Positions 27,675 through 36,146 of a stretch of 57,800 bases of DNA are shown here, one piece after another. Position 1 is the stretch's first letter; each line of letters starts with the position of its first letter. The notes under the pieces were generated by a model that saw only the letters and a program-made list of their open reading frames with translations, searched no databases and was not told the DNA's origin. A program made the position numbers and the translations under genes. The stretch comes from Comamonadaceae bacterium (GTDB taxonomy: Bacteria; Pseudomonadota; Gammaproteobacteria; Burkholderiales; Burkholderiaceae_C). The stretch spans positions 1 to 57,800 of the forward strand of contig CANFJF010000016.1 in NCBI GenBank assembly GCA_947447355.1, written 5' to 3'.

Positions 27675-28689
27675 ACGCGCTGTCCGCGCCGCACGTCAGC
27701 AAGCCGCGCTGGACCAGGAAGTCCAGGCCGAGGCGCCGGCACGTCCCGATCCACAACAAGTGCTGCGGCGTTTAGAGTGGACGGTCATCAAGCGCCTTGA
27801 TGGTCAGTTGCAGGGCGACTACCGCAGCCTGTTTCGGGGCGCTGGTTTGGTGTTGGCAGATTTGCGCGAATACCAGTCGCACGACGACGTTCGTCACATC
27901 GACTGGAATGTCACAGCGCGGATGCAAACGCCGTATGTGCGTGAGCACCAAGAAGACCGCGAAGTGGCGGCCTGGTTTCTGGTCGACTTGTCGGGCTCGG
28001 TTCACTTTGGCTCGGGCGCTGTCAGTAAACGTCAGTTGGCGGCTGAGGCCGTGACGGTGCTGGCGCGTTTGCTGTCACAGCATGGCAACCGGGTCGGGGT
28101 GATGCTTTTTTCAGGCACACAGGTGCGTGCCGAAGTGGTTGTACCAGCGCGCTCTGGACGACGTCACTTGCTGCACGTGCTGCAACTCATGCTGAACGAT
28201 CTGCCCAGGGCCGGCACGCAGCCAACCGCCGGCATAACGGCTGGAAAAACGACCGACTTGCGGGCCTTGCTGTCCCAAGCTCAAGCGGTGATCCGCCGTC
28301 GCGCCAGTATTTTTTTGGTCTCGGACTTCATCACGCAACCCGACTGGCACGCCCCACTGAGTCAATTGGCCAGGCGTCACGAAGTGGTCGCCATTCGCTT
28401 GCGGGATCGCTTAGAGCAAGAGATTCCAAACGTTGGGCTGGTGCTGATGCAAGACGCTGAAACCGGCGAGCAATTGCTGGTCGATGGCAACGACAGCGGC
28501 TTTCGTGCCCGGTTCACGCAGATCGCAGCCGAGCGCGAAAACCTGCTGCGCGAGGGCCTCACGCGCGCCGGCGTGGACTGCCTGGAACTCACCACCGACG
28601 AACCCCTGGACCAAGCCATCTTGCGCTTCACGCAGCTGCGCAAGCGAGCCAGTCAAATGGCCCAAGGCGCAGGAGCCGCCCGTGCTTGA
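27643..28689 (+). CDS. DUF58-domain protein of the MoxR cluster
   Basis: 348 residues. The DUF58 signature is clear: GDYRSLFRGAGLVLADLREY followed by DDVRHIDWNVTARM, then a VWA-like region with DLSGS (about 117-121) and, later, FLVSDFI. No membrane segment is apparent, so it is probably cytoplasmic, between the MoxR ATPase and the membrane VWA proteins. ATG 27643 overlaps moxR by 32 bases, and the stop overlaps the GTG of the next gene by eight bases, pointing to coupled translation. Confidence 0.9.
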   Translation: MFTFLRRRLAERAVRAARQQAALDQEVQAEAPARPDPQQVLRRLEWTVIKRLDGQLQGDYRSLFRGAGLVLADLREYQSHDDVRHIDWNVTARMQTPYVREHQEDREVAAWFLVDLSGSVHFGSGAVSKRQLAAEAVTVLARLLSQHGNRVGVMLFSGTQVRAEVVVPARSGRRHLLHVLQLMLNDLPRAGTQPTAGITAGKTTDLRALLSQAQAVIRRRASIFLVSDFITQPDWHAPLSQLARRHEVVAIRLRDRLEQEIPNVGLVLMQDAETGEQLLVDGNDSGFRARFTQIAAERENLLREGLTRAGVDCLELTTDEPLDQAILRFTQLRKRASQMAQGAGAARA

Positions 28690-29770
28690 GTTGCAGTCCA
28701 TCAACTTTGTGTGGCCGCGCTTGCTGTGGGTGCTGTGTCTGCTGCCGGTCTTGGGGCTGGTCTATGCGCGCATGATTCGACGCCCGCGTGCAGGGCAGTT
28801 CAGTCTGGCGCATTTGCAAGTCGGGGCAGCGCCTGCACCGCGTGGTTTTGCAGGCGTCTATCGCCACGGGCCCGCGCTGATCATTCTGTTGGGGCTGGGC
28901 TTTCTCATGGTCGCCATCGCCCGCCCCCGCGCCATCGTGCTGCTCCCTGCGCGCATGGACACCGTGATGCTGGCCATCGACAGTTCGGGCAGCATGCGCG
29001 CGGCAGACATTTTGCCCAGCCGCATCGAAGCCGCTCAAACGGCGGCGCGCGCTTTTGTTGAGGCGCTACCGAGTCGGGTCAAACTCGGGGTGGTGAGTCT
29101 GGCGGGCTCAGCGGCCGTAGTTCAAGGGCCTACCGACAGCCGCGACGATCTGTTCAAAGCCATCGATGGGCTCACCTTGCAGCGCGGCTCCGCCTTGGGC
29201 AGCGGCATCGTGGTGGCGCTGGCCACCCTGCTGCCAGCCGCGGGGCTGGATGTGCCGAAACTGATTTATGGCGAGGACAGTCCCGGCCCAGCCAACACAG
29301 GTGCAGCTTTGCCCTCGCCGGGGCAAACACCCCCAGTGCAGCCACAAGCGCAGATGAAAGCCGAACCCGGCTCCAACGCGTCAGCCGTCATCGTCTTGCT
29401 GAGCGATGGGCAAAGCAACTTCGGCCCTGACGTGGTGAAGATGGCCGGCATCGCGGCCAATCTGGGCGTGCGGGTCTACACCGTCGGGCTGGGCACGCCC
29501 GAAGGCGTGGTGCTCAAAGCCCAAGGTATGTCCATGCGCGTGCGGCTCGACGAAGACACGCTGAAAAAAGTCGCCGAAGTCACCCAAGCCGAGTACTTCC
29601 GCGCCAGCACTTCAAGCGATTTGATCAAAATTTACAAAAACCTGGGCACCCGGATCGCCTTGCAAAAGCACCAACAAACCGAGTTGACAGCGGCCATCGC
29701 GCTGCTTGGCATTGTGCTGGTGATGCTCGCAGCTTTGCTAAGTTTCAGCCGGCAAGGGCGCGTGGTTTAG
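28682..29770 (+). CDS. VWA-domain membrane protein (BatA-like), paralogue 2
   Basis: 362 residues from GTG 28682, supported by AGGAG six bases upstream and by similarity of its opening (LELQSINFVWPRLLWVL) to that of paralogue 1. Membrane segments at about 13-30, 62-80 and near the carboxy end (about 332-352). Metal site: Asp100-x-Ser102-x-Ser104 (DSSGS), Asp242 (LLSDG), but Ser170 stands where paralogue 1 has the usual Thr (GSALGSG against GTATGSG). An insertion of roughly 35-40 residues (about 195-232, rich in Pro, Gln, Ala) sits where paralogue 1 has its own unrelated insertion. Last gene of the operon; five bases separate it from the convergent antiporter gene, with no terminator seen. Confidence 0.88.
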   Translation: MLELQSINFVWPRLLWVLCLLPVLGLVYARMIRRPRAGQFSLAHLQVGAAPAPRGFAGVYRHGPALIILLGLGFLMVAIARPRAIVLLPARMDTVMLAIDSSGSMRAADILPSRIEAAQTAARAFVEALPSRVKLGVVSLAGSAAVVQGPTDSRDDLFKAIDGLTLQRGSALGSGIVVALATLLPAAGLDVPKLIYGEDSPGPANTGAALPSPGQTPPVQPQAQMKAEPGSNASAVIVLLSDGQSNFGPDVVKMAGIAANLGVRVYTVGLGTPEGVVLKAQGMSMRVRLDEDTLKKVAEVTQAEYFRASTSSDLIKIYKNLGTRIALQKHQQTELTAAIALLGIVLVMLAALLSFSRQGRVV

Positions 29771-29775
29771 TTCGG

Positions 29776-31296
29776 TCACACCGGCTCTTGTCGCTCTTCT
29801 TCTGTCACCAGCGGCAACTTCAATCCTACCGTCATCACGTCACCGTCGACCATGCTGCGAACACTCAACTCGGCATAGTCCAGCGGGACACGGTCGCCCA
29901 CAACCAAAGGCCTTTTGACGACTTTGGCGAGCCATACGTCAACGCACAAGTCGGCGTCAAGTGGTGTCTTTAGGCTGTAAAAATTGCAGAGGTCGGCTAC
30001 GCTCACATTAGCCTCCAGAGTGAAATCACCAAAGGTGGCGCGGACGGCGGTTGTGTCGTCGTGGGCCGGCAATAAAACGCCCATTCGGCGTGCAAACCAG
30101 CCAATGGTGCTGCCCTGCAAAACCAAAGAAGCCAAGACCACCACAAAAGCCACATTGAAGATGATGCGCGCCTCAGGCAAGTCGGCCATGAACGGGAAAA
30201 TAGCCAGCACAATGGGCACCGCCCCACGCAAGCCGACCCACGAGATGTAGGCAATTTCCTTGTGAGAAAACCGCAGCGGATACAGGCAAATACTCACAGC
30301 CAATGGACGTGCCACAAACATCAGCACGGCGGCCACCCCCAACGCAGGCCAGATCGTGCCGACAATTTCGGACGGTGTCACCAGCAATCCAAGCAGCACG
30401 AACATCAGCGCCTGCGACAGCCAGGCATAGCCGTCCAAGGCGGACAGTGCCGACTTGACAATCTCAGGCACGCGCCGGTTCAACACAATGCCAAAGAGGT
30501 ACACCGCTAAAAAGCCAGACCCCTCGATCCAGGTGGTGAAGGCAAACACCACCAGACCGGCCATGGCCAGCAGCAACGCGATGACGGAACCGATCTCTTG
30601 AATTTTGGGAAGCTTCGGCAGCAACAGTGCAAAGACACGACCGATCCCGATACCCAGAAGTCCGCCCCAGAAAAATTGCTGAACCAGCGACGTGGCAAAG
30701 TTGGTGACGGTCAGGTCGCTGGCCGCACCCGTCGCTGCGGCGGTGGCCAGACCAATCAAGGTCAAGGTCAAGTAAACCGCCATCGGGTCATTGATGCCGG
30801 ACTCAATCTCCAGCGTAGCGGAGACTCGCTCGTTCAGCTGAACGTTAGAGGTTTTGAGCAGCGAAAAAACGGCTGCTGCATCGGTGGAGCCCACGACCGC
30901 ACCCAGCAAAAAAGCGCTGGTCCAGCTGAGATCAAGCAAGAAAACAGCGGCGACTGCCGTGAAGCCAGCAGTCAAAGCGACACCCAGTGATGCCAATACC
31001 AAGGCGGGCTTCAAGCCGGTGCGAAAAGTCGGGTAATGGGTTCGCAAGCCACCGTCCAACAAAATGATGACGAGTGCAATATTTCCCACCCAGAAGCTGA
31101 GCCGGTAATCGTCAAAGTCCAAGCCGCCCGGCCCATCAACACCCGCAAAAACCCCACTGAGCAAGAAGGCCAACAAGAAGGAAAATCCGACCCGGGCCGA
31201 GAAAACGCCAGCCAGCACACTGACAAAAATCAATGCAGAAGAGGCGAGCAATGGCACGCTGAGGAAGTCGAGATTCAAGGTCATGAAGCGGCTCAT
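29776..31296 (-). CDS. CPA1-family K+/H+ (or Na+/H+) antiporter, NhaP2/CvrA-like
   Basis: 506 residues. About 12-13 membrane segments fill residues 8-405; the ion-site region ESGINDPMA is conserved, with the Asp essential in CPA1 antiporters. Residues about 410-500 are a soluble cytoplasmic regulatory domain resembling the TrkA-C/CorC-type end of NhaP2 (YSLKTPLDADLCVDVWLAKV...). The ATG at 31296 is used, but Met5 (31284) is equally plausible since neither has a good ribosome binding site. A terminator at 31343-31373 separates it from the upstream binding-protein gene. The cation preferred cannot be read with confidence; K+ is suggested by the NhaP2-like layout. Confidence 0.88.
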   Translation of the reverse strand: MSRFMTLNLDFLSVPLLASSALIFVSVLAGVFSARVGFSFLLAFLLSGVFAGVDGPGGLDFDDYRLSFWVGNIALVIILLDGGLRTHYPTFRTGLKPALVLASLGVALTAGFTAVAAVFLLDLSWTSAFLLGAVVGSTDAAAVFSLLKTSNVQLNERVSATLEIESGINDPMAVYLTLTLIGLATAAATGAASDLTVTNFATSLVQQFFWGGLLGIGIGRVFALLLPKLPKIQEIGSVIALLLAMAGLVVFAFTTWIEGSGFLAVYLFGIVLNRRVPEIVKSALSALDGYAWLSQALMFVLLGLLVTPSEIVGTIWPALGVAAVLMFVARPLAVSICLYPLRFSHKEIAYISWVGLRGAVPIVLAIFPFMADLPEARIIFNVAFVVVLASLVLQGSTIGWFARRMGVLLPAHDDTTAVRATFGDFTLEANVSVADLCNFYSLKTPLDADLCVDVWLAKVVKRPLVVGDRVPLDYAELSVRSMVDGDVMTVGLKLPLVTEEERQEPV

Positions 31297-31342
31297 TATC
31301 CGAGAACACTGAAAAGGCTTGAGAAACCAAGCCTTAAGTCAC

Positions 31343-31373
31343 GAAAAAAAACCACCTCACGGTGGCTTTTTTT
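31343..31373 (-). terminator. Strong Rho-independent terminator after the binding-protein gene
   Basis: CCACC-TCAC-GGTGG with A- and T-runs of at least seven on either side gives a long, almost perfect stem followed by a U-tract on the minus strand. It sits 14 bases behind the stop of the gene ending at 31387 and isolates the downstream antiporter gene. Confidence 0.92.
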
Positions 31374-31386
31374 GAGTCACAAGGAA

Positions 31387-32520
31387 TTAATTCAAAGCAA
31401 CCTTCTTGCCGTCCTTGTAAACATACAAGGTGATGGCCGGGTTCTTCAACTCGCCGTTGGGTTCAAACGCGATGTTGGTGGTCACGCCTTTGAAATTGGT
31501 CTTGATCAACTCAGCGGTGTAGACCTTGGGGTCGGTCGACTTGGCGCGCTTCATGGCATCAACAAGCACAAAAGTAGCGTCGTAGGTGTAAGGGCTGTAG
31601 ATTTGGAACTGGCCCGGGTACTTGGCGTCATAGCGCTTTTTCCAAGCGTCACCGCCCGGCATTTTCACCAGCGAAGAACCGCCTTCCGCACACACCACGT
31701 TGTTCAGCGTTTTAGCGCCTGCAGCCAGCTGGGCAATCGCAGTGGTGCAAATGCCGTCGCCGCCGAAGTACTTGACATTGCTCATGCCCAATTGCTCCAT
31801 CTGGCGAAGCATCGGGCCGCCTTGCGGGTCCATGCCACCATAAAAAATCGCGTCTGGTGCCTTGGCCTTGATAGCGGTCAGGATGGCCATGAAGTCGGTG
31901 GCTTTGTCGGTGGTGAACTGCTCGTCCACGATCTGCATGCCCTTTTGTTGCGCCGTCTTTTTGAAGACTTCAGCAACACCTTGCCCATAAGCAGTGCGGT
32001 CGTCAATGATGGCGACTTTTTTCAGCTTGAGCGTGTCAGCGGCATAAAAAGCCAAGCCAGCACCGAGAGCGTTGTCGTTGGCAATGATGCGGTAAGTGGT
32101 CTTATAGCCGGGTTTGGTCAGGCTCGGGTTGGTGGCCGCACCGGTGACGTGCGGAATGCCGCAGTCGTTGTATATTTTGGCTGCCGGAATGGTGGTTCCG
32201 GAGTTCAGGTGTCCGACAACGCCAGCGACTTTAGAGTCGCAAAGCTTTTGTGCCGCCGCCGTGCCTTGCTTTGGGTCGGCCGCGTCGTCTTCAGCGACGA
32301 TCTCAAACTTGATCTTTTTGCCGGCGATCACGATGTTCTGTGCATTGAGGTCTTCAATGGCCATGCGCACACCGTTTTCGTTGTCTTTGCCGTAGTGCGC
32401 TTGTCCGCCAGACATGGGCGCAACGTGGCCGATTTTGACGACTTGCGTCTCTTGAGCCGCGGCGAATCCAGCGACCAGAGTGATGACAGCGGCCACGGTC
32501 AGTTTGAGTTTCAAGTTCAT
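31387..32520 (-). CDS. Branched-chain-amino-acid-type ABC substrate-binding protein (LivJ/LivK-like), stand-alone
   Basis: 377 residues from ATG 32520, where a Sec signal peptide begins (MNLKLKLTVAAVITLVAGFAAA, mature from QETQVVKIGH). The bilobed HAAT-type fold is evident: VVKIGHVAPMSGGQAHYGKD, ATNPSLTKPGY, IIDDRTAYGQGVAEVF, IFYGGMDPQGG. Residues typical for leucine-type receptors (SGGQAHYG, NSGTT, DRTAYGQ) favour branched-chain amino acids as ligands. No permease or ATPase genes flank it, so it must feed a transporter elsewhere. An extension to 32604 lacks signal-peptide character and is unlikely. Confidence 0.9.
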   Translation of the reverse strand: MNLKLKLTVAAVITLVAGFAAAQETQVVKIGHVAPMSGGQAHYGKDNENGVRMAIEDLNAQNIVIAGKKIKFEIVAEDDAADPKQGTAAAQKLCDSKVAGVVGHLNSGTTIPAAKIYNDCGIPHVTGAATNPSLTKPGYKTTYRIIANDNALGAGLAFYAADTLKLKKVAIIDDRTAYGQGVAEVFKKTAQQKGMQIVDEQFTTDKATDFMAILTAIKAKAPDAIFYGGMDPQGGPMLRQMEQLGMSNVKYFGGDGICTTAIAQLAAGAKTLNNVVCAEGGSSLVKMPGGDAWKKRYDAKYPGQFQIYSPYTYDATFVLVDAMKRAKSTDPKVYTAELIKTNFKGVTTNIAFEPNGELKNPAITLYVYKDGKKVALN

Positions 32521-32605
32521 AGTTAGCCCGATGTGTAGAGGATTTGGACGGTTGAAAAGACTGTTTTTCCCAACGCCGAAAGATACAGCAATTTTTGAGC
32601 CCAAT

Positions 32606-33019
32606 CTATGGGCGCGAAGGAAATTCTGGCTGAGGTGATGCTGTTTCGTGCATCAGAGCCTGCTTCACCACGTCCAGCACGGTGGCACTGATCTGGGCTC
32701 GCAAGGCGACCTTGAAAGACTGCATTTGTGCCTCGACCACACTGTCAACGGTTTCCTGCAGACGACTCGCCAGAGAGAGCTCAACGCGCCGCAAAACGCG
32801 CTCGGGCAGGTCAGCAGGAGCCAAATCGTCTGAAGCGACGGCAGGGGGGGCCTGAGAAGGGGATGGGGACGTGTTCAGTCCGTCTGGCCAGCCTTGCAGC
32901 AAATTAGCAAACTCGGCGGGCATAGCCGATGGCATCGGAGCGGCAACAGGCTCAGGTCGCACCACCTCGGTGAGTGTGGGGACAAAATTCGGCGGAGCGG
33001 GTCGTGGTGTCTCGTTCAT
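32606..33019 (-). CDS. Small uncharacterised protein encoded with holC
   Basis: 137 residues, function unknown. The amino half is Pro/Ala-rich and probably disordered, beginning with NFVPTLTEVV, a motif that recalls small Burkholderiales proteins (DUF2486-like) found near holC; I cannot confirm the family. The carboxy half (about 70-125) is an amphipathic helical stretch (LPERVLRRVELSLASRLQETVDSVVEAQMQSFK). Its ATG overlaps the holC stop by four bases, so it is translated together with the DNA polymerase III chi subunit and pepA. A structural or regulatory partner of chi is one possibility. Confidence 0.7.
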   Translation of the reverse strand: MNETPRPAPPNFVPTLTEVVRPEPVAAPMPSAMPAEFANLLQGWPDGLNTSPSPSQAPPAVASDDLAPADLPERVLRRVELSLASRLQETVDSVVEAQMQSFKVALRAQISATVLDVVKQALMHETASPQPEFPSRP

Positions 33020-33465
33020 GCGTTATCGGCAGTGTTGCTCAGGTCATATTTTTTCAGAGCGTAACCCCGGTCTTTGTAGTGCTTCCAGCGGCGCCGGGCT
33101 GACAGCCGATCATCTTCGGCGCTAGCGACCAATTCAATGAAACGCTCAAAACGCTCAAAGCCCTCCGGGATGTCTTGACCGAGATTGACGAGCACGCCGT
33201 ACGGACTGCCGTCAAAAGCCGGATCCGACGGCGACGTTGCCAGCAAAATCGGCGTGACCGCCACAGTAGCCGGGCTGGCATCACTACGGCAATGCGGCAA
33301 AAACTCAGTGGTTGAGAATGTCCACAACATTTGGTCTAGCTGGGCCAACAAGTTGGGCTCAGCGGTCACCATGACTTTGGCGCCACCGGCACGCGCCTTG
33401 CGCAGAAGCCGGCAGCTGTAGGCCAGCTTGTCGCCGACGTTGAAGTGAAACTCCACCTCGGTCAT
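33016..33465 (-). CDS. holC: DNA polymerase III subunit chi
   Basis: 149 residues. Family features: the opening TEVEFHFNVGDKLAYSCRLLRKA, LDQMLWTFSTTEFLPHC, and the VLVNLGQDIPEGFERFERFIELV block. Chi links the clamp-loader psi subunit to single-strand-binding protein at the replication fork. The start overlaps the pepA stop (ATGA), and the stop overlaps the next small gene, the conserved pepA-holC order of proteobacteria. Confidence 0.93.
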   Translation of the reverse strand: MTEVEFHFNVGDKLAYSCRLLRKARAGGAKVMVTAEPNLLAQLDQMLWTFSTTEFLPHCRSDASPATVAVTPILLATSPSDPAFDGSPYGVLVNLGQDIPEGFERFERFIELVASAEDDRLSARRRWKHYKDRGYALKKYDLSNTADNA

Positions 33466-34979
33466 GCGCTGACGGTTTTGACTCGTTTTTTGGCAAGTGC
33501 TTTGGCGGGGGCGAGCAAAGCCGTTTTTGCAGGCTGTGCCGCTTGCTCCAGCAGATACTCCACCAGCAAAGCGACCGGTCGTCCGGTAGATCCTTTGGCT
33601 GCGCCGCTTTTCCAGGCCGTACCGGCGATGTCAAGGTGAGCCCATGCAAACTTGCCCGCGAAACGCTGCAAAAATTTAGCCGCCGTAACAGAGCCACCGG
33701 CGCGTCCTGCCACGTTGGCAACATCCGCAAAGTTGCTCTTCAGACCATCGGCATAGTCATCGTCCAGCGGCATGCGCCAGCACAAGTCGAGCGAGCGTTC
33801 GCCGGCATTCAAAAGAGATTGAGCCAGCGCATCGTCACTTGAAAACAAACCGCTGCGCACGGCGCCAAGCGCCACCACGCAAGCACCCGTCAGGGTGGCG
33901 ATGTCGACCACGGCGCGCGGTTTGAAGCGCTCGGCATAGGTCAAGGCGTCGCACAAGACGAGCCGGCCTTCGGCGTCGGTGTTGAGAATTTCAATCGTCT
34001 GGCCACTCATGCTGGTGACCACGTCACCGGGTTTGATGGCCTTGCCATCGGGCATGTTTTCGCACGAAGGAATCAGACCAATGACATTGAGTTTGGGCTG
34101 CAGTTCGCCCAGCGCACGGAAGGCTCCAAGCACGCTGGCAGCGCCGCACATGTCGAACTTCATTTCATCCATCTCGGACGCTGGCTTGATGGATATTCCG
34201 CCCGTGTCAAAGGTGATACCTTTGCCCACCAGCACCACCGGGGCGTCGGCCTTGAGGCCGCCGTCATAGCGCAGCACGATGAAGCGCAACGGCTCTTCAG
34301 AGCCCTGCGCCACAGCCATGAAAGAGCCCATACCGAGTTTGGCCACCTCTTTAGGACCGAGAATTTCGGCCTTGATCCGCGGCAACTTGGCCAACTCACG
34401 GGCCGCACCCGCCAGCATGACCGGCGTCGCGTGATTCGACGGGCGATTGCCCCATTCTTTAGCCAGTGCAATGCCTTTGACCAAACCAACGGCTTTCTCA
34501 AAGCCGGCTTTAGCCTCAGCCGCGCTGGCAACTGCCACCACGGCACGTTGCAGTTTGGCTGGCGGCGCCTTGGATTTAGTAGCGCTGTAGCTGTAGGCCG
34601 CATCTCCGCAGGCCACCACAGCGGCCTGCATCTGAGCAACGCCGGCATCTTTGAGCAGGCTCAGACACAGAACCACGCGCTGTGCGTTGCCACCTTTGAT
34701 CGCGCCCATGGCGGCAGTCACAGCCGTGCGGACGTTTTTAGCGCTGCCCTCGCCGACGCCCACTAAAACCACACGGGTGGCCGCAATGCCGGTCGTCCGG
34801 TAGGCCTGCAATAATTTACCAGGCTTGCGCTCGAAGTCACCGCTCTGGGTCGCCGCCTCGACAAGCACCGACAAAGTGTCGTCGCCCTCACCCACGTCCT
34901 GAGGTACAAGCACCACCAAGGCGTCACATTTTTCAGTACAAACACGCGCACGTGTCAAAGTCTTGAGTTCGAAGTCCAT
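33462..34979 (-). CDS. pepA: Cytosol leucyl aminopeptidase (M17)
   Basis: 505 residues, a dinuclear-zinc M17 peptidase that removes amino-terminal residues; E. coli PepA also binds DNA. Seen: GKGITFDTGGISIKPASEMDEMKFDM with metal and active-site Lys/Asp residues, and the M17 signature NTDAEGRLVLCDAL with Asp and Glu ligands; the catalytic Arg lies in the latter. ATG 34979 faces lptF across a 45-base divergent gap. The carboxy end is Lys/Ala-rich (LLAPAKALAKKRVK), slightly longer than usual. Confidence 0.96.
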   Translation of the reverse strand: MDFELKTLTRARVCTEKCDALVVLVPQDVGEGDDTLSVLVEAATQSGDFERKPGKLLQAYRTTGIAATRVVLVGVGEGSAKNVRTAVTAAMGAIKGGNAQRVVLCLSLLKDAGVAQMQAAVVACGDAAYSYSATKSKAPPAKLQRAVVAVASAAEAKAGFEKAVGLVKGIALAKEWGNRPSNHATPVMLAGAARELAKLPRIKAEILGPKEVAKLGMGSFMAVAQGSEEPLRFIVLRYDGGLKADAPVVLVGKGITFDTGGISIKPASEMDEMKFDMCGAASVLGAFRALGELQPKLNVIGLIPSCENMPDGKAIKPGDVVTSMSGQTIEILNTDAEGRLVLCDALTYAERFKPRAVVDIATLTGACVVALGAVRSGLFSSDDALAQSLLNAGERSLDLCWRMPLDDDYADGLKSNFADVANVAGRAGGSVTAAKFLQRFAGKFAWAHLDIAGTAWKSGAAKGSTGRPVALLVEYLLEQAAQPAKTALLAPAKALAKKRVKTVSA

Positions 34980-35024
34980 AATTGAAACCTAGCCAGTTAC
35001 GCAAAAAAAGCAAATAGTCGCTCA

Positions 35025-36146
35025 ATGTTATTCCAATCCTCGATGCGCAAAGAATTGGCGCGCAGTTTCGGTGCCACGTTGGTGGTGCTGATCACCATCA
35101 TCATGACCATCGTGCTGATCCGAACCCTCGGTCAAGCCGCCCGTGGTTCGATCAGCCCACAAGACGTTCTCCTCATCATGGCTTATTCGGCACTCGGCCG
35201 ACTGCCCATCATCCTCACGCTGTCGCTGTTCATTGCGATGGTCAGCACGCTGTCGCGCATGTACAAAGACAGCGAGATGGTGGTCTGGTTTTCCAGCGGC
35301 CGGGGGTTGATCTCTTTTCTCGGGCCCTTGTTTCGTTTTGCCTGGCCGGTGCTGTTGGTCATTGCCTTGGCCTCGCTTTTTGTCTGGCCCTGGTCCAACG
35401 AACAAACAAGGGAAATGCGCCAGCGCTACGAACAACGCGGCGACCTGGACCGCATCGCCCCGGGAGAGTTTCAGGAGTCTTCCAACGGTAGCCGTGTGTT
35501 TTTCATTGACCGCAGCTCTGAGGGCCGAAGCGGCAGCAACAACATCTTCATCTCCTCGACAGACAAAGACAAAAGCGCCATCACCACCGCCCGTGCAGGG
35601 CGGATTGAAATGCTCGGCGAGTCCCAGATGTTGATTCTTGAAAATGGTCAACGACTTGAAAACACCCTTGGCAACTCTGCACTGAAAATCAGTGACTTTG
35701 AGGAATACGGTGTCCGCACCGGCAACAGCAGCACGCTTGGACCCAGTGAACAAGAGCTCAGCACGATTGCAACCCGCAACCTGATCAAATCGCCGACGCT
35801 TAGCAATCTGGGCGAGCTAGCCTGGCGGATAGGCTTGGCCATTTCCGCCATCAATTTTGTGGTGATAGCGCTGGCGCTGGCGGCTGTCAATCCACGCGCA
35901 GGGCGCAGCAGTAATCTGATATTTGTCGTGTTCACCTTCGTTGTCTACTCCAACGTGATGAGCATTGGCCAAGGCTGGGTCTCGTTAGGACTCGTCAGTT
36001 TCAATGGCCTGCTGTTGATGCTGCACGGCGGCGTTTTCGTCTTCAGCATGACCTGGCTACTCAAAAGGCACCTGAGCTGGAGCCTGAAAGACATGTTGCG
36101 CAAGCGGTCACCCCAACTCACCGCTGAGGCCAGGGCTCAGCCATGA
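35025..36146 (+). CDS. lptF: Lipopolysaccharide export permease LptF
   Basis: 373 residues, one of the two membrane subunits of the LptB2FG transporter, which extracts lipopolysaccharide from the inner membrane. Three membrane helices lie in the first 120 residues and three in the last 120, around a periplasmic beta-jellyroll (FIDRSSEGRSGSNNIFISST...). The opening MLFQSSMRKELARSFGATL and the YSALGRLPIILTLSLFIAMVSTLSRMYKDSEMVVW stretch are characteristic. It overlaps lptG by four bases. Confidence 0.95.
   Translation: MLFQSSMRKELARSFGATLVVLITIIMTIVLIRTLGQAARGSISPQDVLLIMAYSALGRLPIILTLSLFIAMVSTLSRMYKDSEMVVWFSSGRGLISFLGPLFRFAWPVLLVIALASLFVWPWSNEQTREMRQRYEQRGDLDRIAPGEFQESSNGSRVFFIDRSSEGRSGSNNIFISSTDKDKSAITTARAGRIEMLGESQMLILENGQRLENTLGNSALKISDFEEYGVRTGNSSTLGPSEQELSTIATRNLIKSPTLSNLGELAWRIGLAISAINFVVIALALAAVNPRAGRSSNLIFVVFTFVVYSNVMSIGQGWVSLGLVSFNGLLLMLHGGVFVFSMTWLLKRHLSWSLKDMLRKRSPQLTAEARAQP

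Noticed and set aside
31036..32526. Open frame of 496 codons on the plus strand opposite the antiporter and binding-protein genes
   Set aside because: It crosses two real genes and the terminator between them and has no family similarity; a mirror frame.
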